DNA of 64,000 nucleotides from Rhodocyclus purpureus (GCF_016653115.1 NZ_NHRX01000027.1:1-64000), one strand, 5' to 3'. Positions 26,301 to 36,408 are shown, numbered from the stretch's first letter. Notes: generated by a model not told the origin, from the sequence alone. Numbers and translations are program-made.

Positions 26301-27260
26301 GCCAGCCTGACCCTCGCGAGTACGGCGGACGGCGAAGGGGCCGGCGCCCCTGCTCAATCGGGAACGGCACCTGACCGTTTCACGGCCTTCCTGGCCGCCG
26401 AAATAGGCCGGCGGAATGCACGCACCGAGCTGTATCGTGAAGCACTGGACCTCATCAGGCGGAATCCCGCGGCAGCCGATATCCCCGCTTGCACGCAGAC
26501 CGCTTCCGAAGTCTGCGTTCCGGAGCGCATCGATTCGCTCGCCGTGGCCAAGGGCAGCGGGCGCAAGACGGCCCTGCTCTTCGGCAACAACGCCTACAGC
26601 GGCAACATTCCGGCGCTGCAGACACCCGTCGGCGATGTGGAGTCGGTCGGCGGTCTGCTGCGCGAACGCCTCGGTTACGAGGTCGAGGTCGTCCCCAATG
26701 CCGGCAAGCGCGAGATGATCCTGGCCCTCAAACGGCTTGCCGAGACGGCGGGACCCAACGACAACATCGTCGTCATGTATGCCGGCCACGGCTACGAGCT
26801 CGACGACACCCGGCAGGGCTTCTGGCTGCCGGTGGATGCGAACGAGACGAACCCGGAAACCTGGATCTCGAACGGCGACATTGCCCGCTTGCTCAACGCC
26901 AATCCGGCCCGCCAGATCCTGCTGGTATCGGACAGCTGCTTCTCCGGCACGCTGACCAAGGAAGCGAAGGTGGAAAGCCGGGGGGAGAGCGCCGAGGAAA
27001 TCCTGCTGCGGCGTTCCGTGCTGGCCCTGAGTTCGGGTGGCGAAGAGCCGGTGTCGGACGATGGTCTCGGCGGGCACTCGATCTTCGCGCATCACCTGAT
27101 CGGAGCACTGGCCCAGGTCGATCGACAATCGACGGCGACTCAGATCCACATGGCGGTGAAGGAAGAAGTGGAGAAGGATTTCCCCCAGGAGCCGCAGCTG
27201 GGTGGCCTGCTCTCGGCCGGTCATACGCCGGGCGGCGACTTCCTCTTCCGCAAGAACTGA
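23319..27260 (+). CDS. TpsA exoprotein: haemagglutination domain, GLUG repeats and C-terminal caspase domain
   Basis: 1313 residues. An extended signal region (FRIVFNAITGAWVAVAETAK) and signal peptide are followed by the TPS secretion domain (about 50-165, with NRAVIDWQTFNVG and QVFLTNPNGVYF), a beta-helical region, GLUG repeats (about 605-870), a proline-rich linker, and a caspase-fold (peptidase C14) domain at about 1085-1313. The catalytic dyad is visible: His1157 in VMYAGHGYE and Cys1207 in SDSCFSG. ATG 23319 has GGAGA seven bases upstream; a TTG lies just before it. It should be exported by the adjacent TpsB, placing a caspase-like protease on or outside the cell. Toxic effector, surface processing enzyme and signalling protein are all possible. 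Confidence 0.85.
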   Translation: MNHTFRIVFNAITGAWVAVAETAKARGKASRCARPLAPLLALALGSPTLAAPPAATELPTGGQVVAGQASLSQSGAAMTVTQTSNRAVIDWQTFNVGSQARVDFVQHSAAAVTLNRVLDTQPSQIFGSIKANGQVFLTNPNGVYFAPSASVDVGGLVATTHTLSTDDFMAGNNIFRRHGSSAALINEGSLQAGIDGYIALLAPEVRNQGVIVAQAGTVVLAAGEVVTLQLAGAATRVFVEPSEIAALVDNRQAVLAPGGQIILSALAANRLQGGVVRNSGSLEAVGLVSDGGRIELIASDEIDHSGRIAADAAPGSAGRGGTVTLIADLENPGSITRMDGSISARGGDAGGKGGGEGGFVETSGSRVRIGDGIQMDTRAPQGRTGTWLIDPDGFTIAASGGDISGTALSATLATTSFEIVSTPGSDGNIHVNDAVSWSSNTLTLRATNDVRINAVMTASGEASLNLEPGSGKVLMGFDAEGNFAGRVDFPGRSGTGFLTINGLPYTVINALGAQGSLTGLDLQGVNGNLGGRYALGGDIDASTTSDWNGGAGFQPLGGRRNPFTGKFDGLGHTITGLTINFPQTIGVGLFGSTSSSSSLRNVGLVGGSVTGRGFVGGLVGENYGKIDNSFAKVDASGLDSVGGLVGINYDAPINNSYATGNVSSGAGSNAGGLVGNNNGPISDSYATGKVYGNGLVGGLAGYNYGPISNSYATGNVTSDDFAVGGLVGLNYSQITNSHASGSVTGHDSFIGGLVGDNEGATISNSYATGSVIGTGNKYGPSSYLGGLAGYSSGAITSAYASGSVTGPGDYVGGLLGYNDKGTITDAYAIGSVAGAGFVGGLAGYNLGTITRTYAAGSVSGTGRYIGGLIGSSSPFSSVSGSFWDSEVNSGLSGVGNGSSDGVIGLGTADMQNQANFVAADWNFSTPVWKILSGANGGYPCLSFAPNCVASVAPPEPPVRPEVPTSTERQAPLVLPPTLATSLPDRAPVLDVTPAASLTLASTADGEGAGAPAQSGTAPDRFTAFLAAEIGRRNARTELYREALDLIRRNPAAADIPACTQTASEVCVPERIDSLAVAKGSGRKTALLFGNNAYSGNIPALQTPVGDVESVGGLLRERLGYEVEVVPNAGKREMILALKRLAETAGPNDNIVVMYAGHGYELDDTRQGFWLPVDANETNPETWISNGDIARLLNANPARQILLVSDSCFSGTLTKEAKVESRGESAEEILLRRSVLALSSGGEEPVSDDGLGGHSIFAHHLIGALAQVDRQSTATQIHMAVKEEVEKDFPQEPQLGGLLSAGHTPGGDFLFRKN
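25134..25930 (+). repeat. GLUG repeat block inside tpsA
   Basis: About eleven imperfect units of 22-30 residues following the pattern GGLVGxNxGxIxNSYATGxV. Such repeats form surface beta-solenoids in adhesins and IgA-protease-like proteins. The unit number is likely to vary between strains. Confidence 0.8.
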
Positions 27261-27270
27261 GTTGTTCCGC

Positions 27271-28959
27271 ATGACGCAGCTCAAACCCCGTCTGCTGAAG
27301 CTTTTGCTGGTGGCCCGCCAGGTCATTGCCGACAAGCAGTTGTACATGTCGATCATGTCGGCGACGCTGGTGACGATCCTCAGCATGTTTTCGGTTTTCG
27401 ACCGGGTCGAGTCCTATACCTACAGCCTGGCCTCGTCGATCGACCTGCCGACGCTCGGCAAGGCGGCAGCACTGAACGACCGACCGGAAACCATCCCCCG
27501 GGTTCTGCTGATTTCGAACGAGATGTACGAGAGGGACTTCCGCCAGGTGTCGCCGCTGGAGCGGCGCAAGCTGTCCGAGGTCTTCGCCGCAGTGCTCGAC
27601 GCCCACCCGTCGCTGCTCGCCGTCGACCTGGATCTGTCGCCCATCCGGGCGCGCAGCGATCAGGAAGTCCGGGCGCAGGCGCAGCTGGACGAGCTGCTGC
27701 TGGCAGCCGCCCGGACGACCCCGGTGGTGCTGGCGACCCCGCTCCCGGTCGAAGACCTCGAACTGCGCCAGCAGAAATTCGCCTGGATGCAGAAGCTCTG
27801 CCAGGGCGGCGTCCATTTCGGCCTGTCCACCCTGCATGCCAGCGACGGCATGGTGCTGCGCTACAGCGCCGAACTGCCCACGTTCGCGCAGGTGGCCGCG
27901 CGCCTGCTGCAGCCCGCGCAGACAAAGCCGCAGGACGCTGGGCACGACGAGACAGGCAGGGCCCGTCGCCCCGCGGCCTGCGCGAAGATTGCCGGAGGCG
28001 GGATCGAGCAGGCCGACTTCCTCGATCCCGGATTTTTCCTGAACGCCACCGGCAATGGGCTGTCGATCAAGGGCATGAAGCTGATCAATGCCAATTACTT
28101 CGACCCGGCACTCGAACACAACATCTCCGCCTTCTCGGCAGTGGATGAAATCCCCGAGGCCGGGGATCTGGCCGGCCGGGTCGTATTCCTCGGCGGACAA
28201 TACGGCATCGACGATCGCTTCGAGACCCTGAACGGCGAGCGCTATGGTGCGGTGGTCCATGCCGGGATCTTCTATTCCTTGACCCATCCGCTCAGGGAAA
28301 TTCCCAAGTCCATCTGCAAGCTGGTCGATGTCCTGCTGGGAATCCTGCTGGCGGCACTCTTTCAGGCCATGTGGGGCCGCTACTACCGGGACCTGTTGCG
28401 CTATCAGGGACTGAAGACAGCCGAGACCCACGAGCAGCGCATCCTGCGCGCCCATGCCTTCGGCGGCGCGGTGATTGCGCTGTGGGCCGTGCTGGCCGCT
28501 TCGGGCGCTGTCCTCTGGGGGCTTCTGCTGGTCAGCACCGTCGCCCTGAAGAACGGCAGCCAGTTTTCCATCGCCTTCATGGCGTTCGCGATGCTGCTTT
28601 ACTGTGCCGAGTGGAACCGCAAGAGCGCGGCCCAGCAGGAAGTGCGCCTGAGCCTCAGCCGCCTGCGCGACCGTTTTGCCGACCCGGTCCATTCCGCCTA
28701 CTCGCCGGTAGAAGTTCTCGACAAGTTTCTGGCCGGGGACGGCCGGCGGGAGCAGGCGGGCGAGGTCAAGGGATTCATGGCCGAAACGGGCGAATACGTC
28801 ACCGCTTTCCTGCTGCGTCGCCGGGACGACCTGCGTTTCATATTTCTCGCGCTGCCGCGGACACCCGTCGCCGCCTTCTGGGCACTGCTGGAATTCCTCA
28901 CCTCGCTGCTGCCGATTGCCGCCGTGACCTGGATCGTCGTCGAATCATTCATCACCTGA
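27271..28959 (+). CDS. CHASE2-domain membrane protein
   Basis: 562 residues starting 10 bases after tpsA. One transmembrane helix (about 20-40) leads to a large extracytoplasmic CHASE2 domain (about 60-340, with PRVLLISNEMYERDF, LLAVDLDLSP, GRVVFLGGQYGIDDRF and HAGIFYSLT). Two or three helices follow (VLLGILLAALF, GAVIALWAVLAASGAVLWGLL, IAFMAFAMLLYC), then a cytoplasmic stretch and a final hydrophobic segment. There is no kinase, cyclase or GGDEF output domain, unlike most CHASE2 receptors. It may sense something outside the cell for the TpsBA system, or anchor the caspase. Confidence 0.8.
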   Translation: MTQLKPRLLKLLLVARQVIADKQLYMSIMSATLVTILSMFSVFDRVESYTYSLASSIDLPTLGKAAALNDRPETIPRVLLISNEMYERDFRQVSPLERRKLSEVFAAVLDAHPSLLAVDLDLSPIRARSDQEVRAQAQLDELLLAAARTTPVVLATPLPVEDLELRQQKFAWMQKLCQGGVHFGLSTLHASDGMVLRYSAELPTFAQVAARLLQPAQTKPQDAGHDETGRARRPAACAKIAGGGIEQADFLDPGFFLNATGNGLSIKGMKLINANYFDPALEHNISAFSAVDEIPEAGDLAGRVVFLGGQYGIDDRFETLNGERYGAVVHAGIFYSLTHPLREIPKSICKLVDVLLGILLAALFQAMWGRYYRDLLRYQGLKTAETHEQRILRAHAFGGAVIALWAVLAASGAVLWGLLLVSTVALKNGSQFSIAFMAFAMLLYCAEWNRKSAAQQEVRLSLSRLRDRFADPVHSAYSPVEVLDKFLAGDGRREQAGEVKGFMAETGEYVTAFLLRRRDDLRFIFLALPRTPVAAFWALLEFLTSLLPIAAVTWIVVESFIT

Positions 28960-28971
28960 GGTTCCGTCATC

Positions 28972-29781
28972 ATGCAGAAGATCATTTTTCTGGGCTGCCT
29001 GGCCCTGCCCGCCTTCCTGTCGCCCGGGCTCGCCGCCGCCGCCACGCCCTGCCTGCTCTCGGGCAGCGCCGACCTCGTGACCGTGCCGGCGATTGCCCGC
29101 GTGGGGAGCGGAATGGTGTCGGTACCGGACTGCAGCGATCTTGCAGTGAGCCGGGGACAGGCCCGCGCCCTGCTGCGCAAGCCGAGCGGACAAGGCTATT
29201 ACGTCGACCTGAGCGCGGGAGAGCGCCTGCAGGACAAGCTGAGCGAATCCTCGTCGTCGGGCTTTTTCACGCGCTTCCGCAACATGGCGAAGACGCTGTC
29301 GGAAGGCAATGTCACGGTGCAGGCAGGCATCAAGCGCGACATCGTCAGCGACCGGGTGGAAGGTTTCCCGCGCGGCAACGTGCTCGCCTGGAAGACGCCG
29401 GTGAGCTTCAACTTCCTCGAAGCGCTGCCGGCGATCGAAAGCTTCGAACTGAGCGACTCGGAAGGACGTCCCATCTACCAGACCCAGGAGCTCAAGGGGG
29501 CGTTCACGCTGCCAGCCGGCCTGGTGCAGGCGGGCAGGAGCTATCAATGGCAACTGTCGGCGGGCGGGAAAGTCTTCAAAGGAAGTTTTCGCACCCTGGA
29601 TACGGCAGCGAGCGCCCCACTTGCCGAGGAACTGAACAGGATCGAGAAAGATCCCGCACTGAACGGCGGAGAACGGAAAGCCCTCGCTGCAATGGCCTGC
29701 GACGGCGCCGGCCTGGGCTTCGACCGCGACCGGCTAATGGCTGAAGTCGTGGGCCGCCGCAACGCCCCGGGAATGGACTGA
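28972..29781 (+). CDS. Secreted hypothetical protein of the TpsBA-caspase operon
   Basis: 269 residues, with a Sec signal peptide (KIIFLGCLALPAFLSPGLAAAA) and a mature part with two early cysteines (CLL, DCS). The middle (VSFNFLEALPAIESFELSD through YQWQLSAGGKVFKGSF) looks like a beta-sandwich. No enzyme motif is recognised. It follows the CHASE2 gene by 12 bases with GAGG upstream, so it is very probably the last member of the operon and acts in the periplasm. Confidence 0.7.
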   Translation: MQKIIFLGCLALPAFLSPGLAAAATPCLLSGSADLVTVPAIARVGSGMVSVPDCSDLAVSRGQARALLRKPSGQGYYVDLSAGERLQDKLSESSSSGFFTRFRNMAKTLSEGNVTVQAGIKRDIVSDRVEGFPRGNVLAWKTPVSFNFLEALPAIESFELSDSEGRPIYQTQELKGAFTLPAGLVQAGRSYQWQLSAGGKVFKGSFRTLDTAASAPLAEELNRIEKDPALNGGERKALAAMACDGAGLGFDRDRLMAEVVGRRNAPGMD

Positions 29782-29802
29782 GCCACTACCGACTCAGGCT
29801 TG

Positions 29803-29825
29803 CCGGGACGCCCAGCTCGTCCCGG
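29803..29825 (+). terminator. Hairpin after the TpsBA operon
   Basis: ccgggacg (29803-29810) pairs perfectly with cgtcccgg (29818-29825) over a 7-base loop, 22 bases after the last stop codon. There is no T-run, so Rho-independent termination is uncertain. Confidence 0.5.
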
Positions 29826-30241
29826 TCGCGTACAGGCCTGCCGACCATGTGCACGCTCCGACCGCCTTTATCGCGTCGCAGCGAACGGCGCCCCTGTTTG
29901 AGTCGGGCCGCTGTCCTCACGCTTGCTCGTCAATTACGACAAAACCCTCTGCCACTCGATTTGCACTGAGCGGCAGTGGTAGAAATTGTCATGACAAGCC
30001 GTCTCACGGACAAGACGGGAGTAATTCACCTCGCTGCGTACACGCAGTTCGGGATGATACGGGACGGGAAAGCTGGACAAGCCAGCGGATATGGCGCTAT
30101 CCTCGTCCTTGCATACCATCAGAGTATGCCGACGCTGCAGGCCACCAATCCGCTTATCCGTCATTCCGAAGGGACGTCCACCTTTGTCCTCCGTTCCCAG
30201 TGAGGGCGCCGGGATGAGGCTCGCGAGACAGACAGTCAGTC
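29826..30241. other. Intergenic region, no supported gene
   Basis: About 415 bases. Short frames on both strands lack ribosome sites and family resemblance. It presumably contains the promoter of the following gene. Confidence 0.4.
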
Positions 30242-30925
30242 ATGAGCGAAGACATTCACTGGTTCGTAGGCAGGGACGGAAGGACTCGCGGGGGGCTCGG
30301 CGTGACGCCTTTCCGTGCGTTTTTCTTCTGTCTGCAAGACGGCAAGCTCGTCACCAGCGTCGACTTTGACCGACAGGGACTGGAAGACGAAATCCGGACG
30401 CGACGCGCGGCTGGCCGGGAGACGGCTCAATTCGAGGATGCCCTGGCAGAACTGGCCAAACTGAACTGCCTCGACCATCTGCAGAGATGCCAGGAAGTTT
30501 GGGTCGGCCTGTGGCGCGGACAGCGTCACGTCGTTTTCGACCCCCTGATACAGCCTGACAACAGCGAATTCATCCTTCTCTATTTCGTCGAGGGGCGCGC
30601 GCTTTGCGCCAGAAAACGCGCCAACGAACGCTACGAGTTAAGCCCCGTCAGCAACCCTCGTGACCGTGATTTTGCTTTGGAACAGTACTGCCTGTGGCGT
30701 TCTACCCATGCGCACATCGCCGCCGAAAAGAAAGCTCGCCGGGCGTTCGAGGAGGAGTATCCACCCCCCGCCCGGAAAAAATGCCCCGACTGCGACTGCC
30801 ACACGCACTGGTCCGACCTCGTAAACAAGCCCAGGTATGAGATGAGGTCGGAACTGACGGTCGTCGCCGAACCCTGCCCTTCATGCAAGGGAGAGGGCTT
30901 CGTCAGGGATGTCTTCGAGTCCTGA
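30242..30925 (+). CDS. Hypothetical protein with C-terminal DnaJ-type zinc motif
   Basis: 227 residues. The C-terminus has two cysteine clusters, CPDCDC near residue 181 and CPSCKGEG near 215, the second matching the CxxCxGxG zinc repeat of DnaJ. The N-terminal part (GVTPFRAFFFCLQDGKLV and EVWVGLWRGQRHVVF) matches nothing I recognise. No signal peptide or membrane segment. Monocistronic, ending just before the convergent gloA. The zinc site is seen; the function is unknown. Confidence 0.55.
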   Translation: MSEDIHWFVGRDGRTRGGLGVTPFRAFFFCLQDGKLVTSVDFDRQGLEDEIRTRRAAGRETAQFEDALAELAKLNCLDHLQRCQEVWVGLWRGQRHVVFDPLIQPDNSEFILLYFVEGRALCARKRANERYELSPVSNPRDRDFALEQYCLWRSTHAHIAAEKKARRAFEEEYPPPARKKCPDCDCHTHWSDLVNKPRYEMRSELTVVAEPCPSCKGEGFVRDVFES

Positions 30926-30941
30926 GCCGGGGCCCCGCAAT

Positions 30942-31322
30942 TCACTTCTGGATGAGTTCGACCTTGTAGCCGTCGGGATCCTCGACGAAGGCGATCACGG
31001 TCTTGCCGTGCTTCATCGGGCCGGCTTCGCGGACGACCTTGCCGCCGCGCTGCTTGATCTCGGCGCAGGCGGCGTAGGCATCGGCAACCTCGAGCGCGAT
31101 GTGGCCGAAGGCGTTGCCGAGTTCGTAGGACGGCGTATCCCAGTTGTGCGTGAGCTCGATCACCGCGTTGTCGGCCTCTGCGCCGTAGCCGACGAAGGCG
31201 AGCGTGAAGCGGCCTTCGGGGTAGTCGTGGCGGCGCAGGAGGCGCATGCCGAGGACTTCGGTATAGAAGGCAAGCGAGCGCTCGAGGTTGCCGACGCGCA
31301 GCATGGTGTGCAGGATTCGCAT
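30942..31322 (-). CDS. gloA: Lactoylglutathione lyase (glyoxalase I)
   Basis: Isomerises the methylglyoxal-glutathione hemithioacetal to S-lactoylglutathione. The 126-residue product keeps the metal ligands of the family: H5 in RILHTM, E56 in VIELTHNW, H74 in GHIALEV and E122 in [25 protein letters not shown] is the typical vicinal-oxygen-chelate start. ATG 31322 has GGAG nine bases upstream; the frame is open much further but without support. Slightly shorter than E. coli GloA (135). Confidence 0.93.
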   Translation of the reverse strand: MRILHTMLRVGNLERSLAFYTEVLGMRLLRRHDYPEGRFTLAFVGYGAEADNAVIELTHNWDTPSYELGNAFGHIALEVADAYAACAEIKQRGGKVVREAGPMKHGKTVIAFVEDPDGYKVELIQK

Positions 31323-31360
31323 GGTTTTCTTCTCCTTGGCAGGGTGCAGGCTGTGGACAC

Positions 31361-32110
31361 TCAGGGCAGGCAGTGCGCCGCGCGCTGGCGCAGTTCGGCG
31401 CGGGCGCTGCGCCAGTCCGGGTAGAGTCGTTCGACCAGAGACCAGAAACGCGGGCCGTGGTTCATCTCGACCAAGTGCGCCACCTCGTGGGCGACGACGT
31501 AGTCGATCAGCGCCGGCGGCAACTGCACGAGACGCCAGTTGAGCCGGATGCCGCGCTCGCTGCAACTGCCCCAGCGCGTGCGCGCCGACGACAGCGCCAG
31601 CGGCGGCACCGGCACGCCGAGACGGGAACAGAAGTGCGCCAGCCGCTCGGCAAACAGCGGTCGCGCGCGCTCGCACAGCGCCGCGCGCAAGGCCGCGGCG
31701 ACCGTTTCCGGGCTGTCGTCGCGACAGCAGAGCTGCAGTTCGGCGGCCGCTTCGAGAGCGTCGCGCCACTGCGCCCGCTCGCGGCCGACGCGGACGCGCA
31801 GTTCGAGCTCGCCGCCGAGGTAGGCGACGCGGCTGCCGTCGCCGATCACCGGCGGCGCCGGCGGTGGCGGACGCCGGCGCCATTCGTCGAGTTTCTTCAG
31901 CACCCAGCCGGCGTGCTTGCAGATGACCGCCTCGATGTCGGCGAGCGGCGCCCGCTGCGGCGCGGCGACGGCCAGCCCGCTGCCGTCGATCTGCAGGCCG
32001 ATGCTGCGCCGCGACGAGCGGCGCAGGCGGTAGGGGATGCGCTGTTCGCCGAGCACGATCAGCCGGGCCGCCTCCCCGGCGGCGTCGGCCCTACTGAGCG
32101 GGCGTGGCAT
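31361..32110 (-). CDS. YgjP/SprT-type zinc metallohydrolase (DUF45)
   Basis: 249 residues. The zinc motif [16 protein letters not shown] near residue 210 supplies the HExxH pair and a downstream histidine. It is preceded by [23 protein letters not shown], the typical YgjP core. The family is annotated as M48-like metal-dependent hydrolase, and E. coli YgjP has been reported as a UTP pyrophosphatase. The start overlaps plsC by 20 bases, so it is co-translated with the preceding gmhB-plsC genes. True substrate unknown. Confidence 0.8.
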   Translation of the reverse strand: MPRPLSRADAAGEAARLIVLGEQRIPYRLRRSSRRSIGLQIDGSGLAVAAPQRAPLADIEAVICKHAGWVLKKLDEWRRRPPPPAPPVIGDGSRVAYLGGELELRVRVGRERAQWRDALEAAAELQLCCRDDSPETVAAALRAALCERARPLFAERLAHFCSRLGVPVPPLALSSARTRWGSCSERGIRLNWRLVQLPPALIDYVVAHEVAHLVEMNHGPRFWSLVERLYPDWRSARAELRQRAAHCLP

Positions 32111-32837
32111 CCGGGTAGCGGTGCGGCGAGAGGCGCCGCATCTCGGCTTCGATCCAGGCTTCGGCTTCCTTGCCGATCTGCAGTTCGGAGCGTCCGTGCG
32201 TATCGATCGCCGGGCCGATGCTGACGGTGATCAGCCCCGGAGTCTTGACGAAGGCGTTCTTCGGCCAGCATTCGCCGGCGTCGTGAGCGACCGGGACGAC
32301 CTTGACGCCGGCGGCAACGGCGAGATGCGCGCCGCCCGGCTGGTAGCGTCCCTGCTCGCCGGGCGCGACACGCGTGCCTTCGGGGAAGATGACCACCCAG
32401 TAACCGTCGCGCAGGCGATCGGTTCCGCGCGTCGCGACCTGCTTCAGAGCCTCGCGCCGACTGCCGCGGTCGATCGCGATCATCTTCATCGCGCGCAGGC
32501 CCCAGCCGAAGAAGGGCATGTTGAGCAGTTCGCGCTTCAGGACGAAAACGAGCGGCGGAAAGATGTCCTGCAGGCCGACGGTTTCCCAGGCCGACTGGTG
32601 CTTGGCGAGGATCACCGAAGGCTCGGCCGGCATGTTCTCGCGGCCGATAACACGGTAGCGGATGCCGAGCACGTAGCGCGACAAGGCCATGAAGCCGTGC
32701 CGCCAGAGCGCGATGATGGCAAAGCGCAGGCGCAGCGAACCGAGCATCGCCAGCGAAACGAGGATGCCGAAGGGGATGGTCCACAGCGTGACGAGGACCG
32801 CGAACAGCGAGGAGCGGAGGAGGCAGATCAGGCGCAT
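32091..32837 (-). CDS. plsC: 1-acyl-sn-glycerol-3-phosphate acyltransferase
   Basis: A 248-residue inner-membrane acyltransferase making phosphatidic acid. Two N-terminal hydrophobic stretches anchor it (LRSSLFAVLVTLWTIPFGILV). Motif I is KHQSAWE (HX4E variant of HX4D) near residue 70 and motif III is FPEGTR near 140. The start codon shares one base with the gmhB stop. The gmhB-plsC coupling is common in betaproteobacteria and links lipopolysaccharide heptose and phospholipid synthesis. Confidence 0.88.
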   Translation of the reverse strand: MRLICLLRSSLFAVLVTLWTIPFGILVSLAMLGSLRLRFAIIALWRHGFMALSRYVLGIRYRVIGRENMPAEPSVILAKHQSAWETVGLQDIFPPLVFVLKRELLNMPFFGWGLRAMKMIAIDRGSRREALKQVATRGTDRLRDGYWVVIFPEGTRVAPGEQGRYQPGGAHLAVAAGVKVVPVAHDAGECWPKNAFVKTPGLITVSIGPAIDTHGRSELQIGKEAEAWIEAEMRRLSPHRYPDATPAQ

Positions 32838-33379
32838 CAGGGCTTCAGGATGTGGTCAACGGCGGCGGCAAGGTCGGCGAAGGTCACCGTGCCTTCGGGC
32901 AATCCGCCCGCAGCCTGGGTTTTCTTGCCCTTGCCGGAGAGCACCAGCATCGGCCAGGCGCCGACCGCGGCGGCTGCCTGCAGGTCGCGCAGCGAATCGC
33001 CGACCGACGGCACGCCGGTGAGATCGAGCTTGTAGGTCTCGCCGATGCGCTTGAACATCCCCGCCTGCGGCTTGCGGCAATCGCACTTCTGCTCGGCGGT
33101 ATGCGGGCAGAAGAAGACCGCGTCGATGCGTCCGCCGGCGGACTGCACCGCGCGGTGCATCTTGTTGTGGATGCCATTCAGCATGTCCATGTCGAACAGG
33201 CCGCGACCGACCCCGGACTGGTTGGTCGCGACGACGACGCGCCAGCCGGCCTGGCACAGGCGCGCGATCGCTTCCAGGCTGCCCGGAATCGGCTTCCACT
33301 CGGCCGGCGACTTGATGAACTGGTCGGAGTCGTAGTTGATGACCCCGTCGCGGTCGAGGATGACGAGTTTCATTGGCAT
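32837..33379 (-). CDS. gmhB: D-glycero-beta-D-manno-heptose-1,7-bisphosphate 7-phosphatase
   Basis: A 180-residue HAD phosphatase in ADP-heptose synthesis for lipopolysaccharide. Motif I is LDRDGVIN near residue 8, motif II ATNQSGVGRG near 51, and motif IV GDSLRDLQA near 126. Zinc-binding cysteines lie in CPHTAEQKCDCRKP, typical of GmhB. The first ATG (33379) is preferred because GGAG lies eight bases before it; a second ATG six bases on is also possible. Transcribed after glyS. Confidence 0.92.
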   Translation of the reverse strand: MPMKLVILDRDGVINYDSDQFIKSPAEWKPIPGSLEAIARLCQAGWRVVVATNQSGVGRGLFDMDMLNGIHNKMHRAVQSAGGRIDAVFFCPHTAEQKCDCRKPQAGMFKRIGETYKLDLTGVPSVGDSLRDLQAAAAVGAWPMLVLSGKGKKTQAAGGLPEGTVTFADLAAAVDHILKP

Positions 33380-33401
33380 GACGATGACTCCCGCAGGCCG
33401 T

Positions 33402-35498
33402 TCAGGCCGCCAGCCGCGACAGGTCGGCGACCGCGTTCAGCTGCACCGACAGCGCGCGCAGGAGACCGAGCCGGTTGGCGCGGATCAGCGGTTCCTCGGC
33501 CATCACCATCACCTCGTCGAAGAAGCGGTCGACCTCGGCGCGGATCGAGGCCAGCACCTTCAGCGCGTCGGCGTAGTCCTCGTTGGCGACGAAGGACTGC
33601 ACCTGCGGCGTCAGCAGGACGAGGCGCTCGAACAGCGCCTTCTCGGCCGCTTCCTCGAACAGCGCGAGGTCGGGCTCGCCGATGGTCGCCGGGTCGGCCT
33701 TGCGCAGGATGTTGCCGATGCGCTTGTTGGCGGCGGCGAGCGCCTCGGCCTCGGGCAGGCGCTGGAACGCGCGCACCGCGTCGAGCCGCGCCGGAACGCG
33801 GTCGATCAGCGTCGGCCGCTGCGCCAGCACCGCCTCGATCGCGTCCTGGGCATGGCCCGCGTCACGCAGCAGGCCGCGCAGGCGGTCGTGCATGAAGTCG
33901 AGCAGCGGGTCGGCAACAGGGTGCGTCAACACGCCGGCGGCAAAACCGGCACAGGCGTCGTCGATCAGTTCGGCCAGGTCGAGCGGCAGCGGCGACTCCA
34001 TCAGGATGCGCAGCACGCCGAGCGCGGCGCGGCGCAGGCCGAACGGGTCCTTGTCGCCGGTCGGGATCTGGCCGATGCCGAAGAAGCCGACCAGCGCGTC
34101 GAGCTTGTCGGCAAGCGCGGCGGCGCAGGCGACATTGCCCTGCGGCAGCGCGTCACCGGCGAAGCGCGGCTGGTAGTGGCTCTGCACCGCGTCGGCGACC
34201 TGCGCGTCCTCGTGGTCGTGCAGCGCGTAGTAGCGGCCCATGATCCCCTGCAGTTCGGGGAATTCGCCGACCATGTCGGTGACGAGGTCGGCCTTGGCCA
34301 GGCGCGCCGCGCGCGCGGCGAGCGCCGGGACGGTCGAGCCGTGCGGCGACAGGCGCTGCGCGATCTTCTGCGCCAGCGCTTCGAGGCGCTCGACGCGCGC
34401 CAGCACCGAGCCGAGCTTGTTGTGGTAGACGACGTTGCCGAGCTTGTCCAGGCGCGAGGCGAGCGTGGCCTTGCGGTCCTGGTTGTAGAAGAAGCGCGCA
34501 TCCGAGAGGCGCGGGCGCACCACGCGCGCGTTGCCACCGACGATGTGCTTCGGGTCGGCGACCGCCATGTTCGAGACGATCAGGAACTTGTTGAGCAGCT
34601 TGCCCTGCGTATCCAGCAGCGGGAAGTACTTCTGGTTCTGCTGCATGGTCAGGATCAGGCATTCCTGCGGCACTTCGAGGTACTCGGACTCGAACTCGCC
34701 GACATAGACGACCGGCCATTCGACCAGCGCCGTGACCTCGTCGAGCAGCCCCTCGGCGCGGTTGATCGTCGCCCCCAGTTCGGCGGCCTTGGCCGCGAGC
34801 TGCTGCGCGATCGACTCGCGCCGCTCGGCGAAGCTGGCGACGACCTTGCCCTCCTCGCGCAAGGTTTCAGCGTAGGCATCGGCCGTACCCAGCACGATCT
34901 CGCCCGCGGAAAGGAAGCGGTGACCGCGCGTCGTGCGGCCGCTGACGAGGCCGAGCAGCTCACCGGGGATGACGCTCTCGCCGTGCAGCATGACCAGTCC
35001 ATGCACCGGGCGCACGAACTGGTGCTCCGAATCGCCCCAGCGCATCAGCTTCGGGATCGGCAGCTTCTTCAGCGCGTCGGCGACGATTCCCGCGAGCACT
35101 TCGCCGAGGCGCGCACCGCTGACGGTCGCCTGGTAGAAGAAGGTCTCGGACTTGCCGTCCATGCGCTTCTCGAACTTCGGCAGTTCGGACACCGGGATGT
35201 TCTTGGCCGCGAGCTTCTTCAGGAGCGCCGGCGTCGGCTGGCCGGCGGCGTCGAGCGCGACGGCGACCGGCATGATCTTCTCGAAGGCGGTCGCGTCAGG
35301 CGCGACGGCGAGCACTTCGGGCACCTGGATCGCCAGCCGGCGCGGCGTCGCGAACCATTGGTAGCCTTCGCCGGCGGCGACCAGGTTGCGGTCGGCGAGG
35401 CCGGCGTGGATCTGCGCGGCGAAGACTTCGCCGAGCCTGGAGAGCGCCTTCGGCGGCAGTTCTTCGGTCAGGAGTTCAACGAGCAGGGTGGCGTTCAT
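33402..35498 (-). CDS. glyS: Glycine-tRNA ligase beta subunit
   Basis: A 698-residue subunit of the alpha2beta2 bacterial glycyl-tRNA synthetase. It begins [19 protein letters not shown], as in the family, with GGGAGGG upstream, and ends in the tRNA-binding DALR-like domain ([22 protein letters not shown]). Internal motifs include HEDAQ and the [12 protein letters not shown] segment. It follows glyQ with a single-base gap, so subunits are made together. The open frame extends upstream through glyQ sequence and is not used. Confidence 0.96.
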   Translation of the reverse strand: MNATLLVELLTEELPPKALSRLGEVFAAQIHAGLADRNLVAAGEGYQWFATPRRLAIQVPEVLAVAPDATAFEKIMPVAVALDAAGQPTPALLKKLAAKNIPVSELPKFEKRMDGKSETFFYQATVSGARLGEVLAGIVADALKKLPIPKLMRWGDSEHQFVRPVHGLVMLHGESVIPGELLGLVSGRTTRGHRFLSAGEIVLGTADAYAETLREEGKVVASFAERRESIAQQLAAKAAELGATINRAEGLLDEVTALVEWPVVYVGEFESEYLEVPQECLILTMQQNQKYFPLLDTQGKLLNKFLIVSNMAVADPKHIVGGNARVVRPRLSDARFFYNQDRKATLASRLDKLGNVVYHNKLGSVLARVERLEALAQKIAQRLSPHGSTVPALAARAARLAKADLVTDMVGEFPELQGIMGRYYALHDHEDAQVADAVQSHYQPRFAGDALPQGNVACAAALADKLDALVGFFGIGQIPTGDKDPFGLRRAALGVLRILMESPLPLDLAELIDDACAGFAAGVLTHPVADPLLDFMHDRLRGLLRDAGHAQDAIEAVLAQRPTLIDRVPARLDAVRAFQRLPEAEALAAANKRIGNILRKADPATIGEPDLALFEEAAEKALFERLVLLTPQVQSFVANEDYADALKVLASIRAEVDRFFDEVMVMAEEPLIRANRLGLLRALSVQLNAVADLSRLAA

Positions 35499-35499
35499 G

Positions 35500-36408
<909 letters not shown>

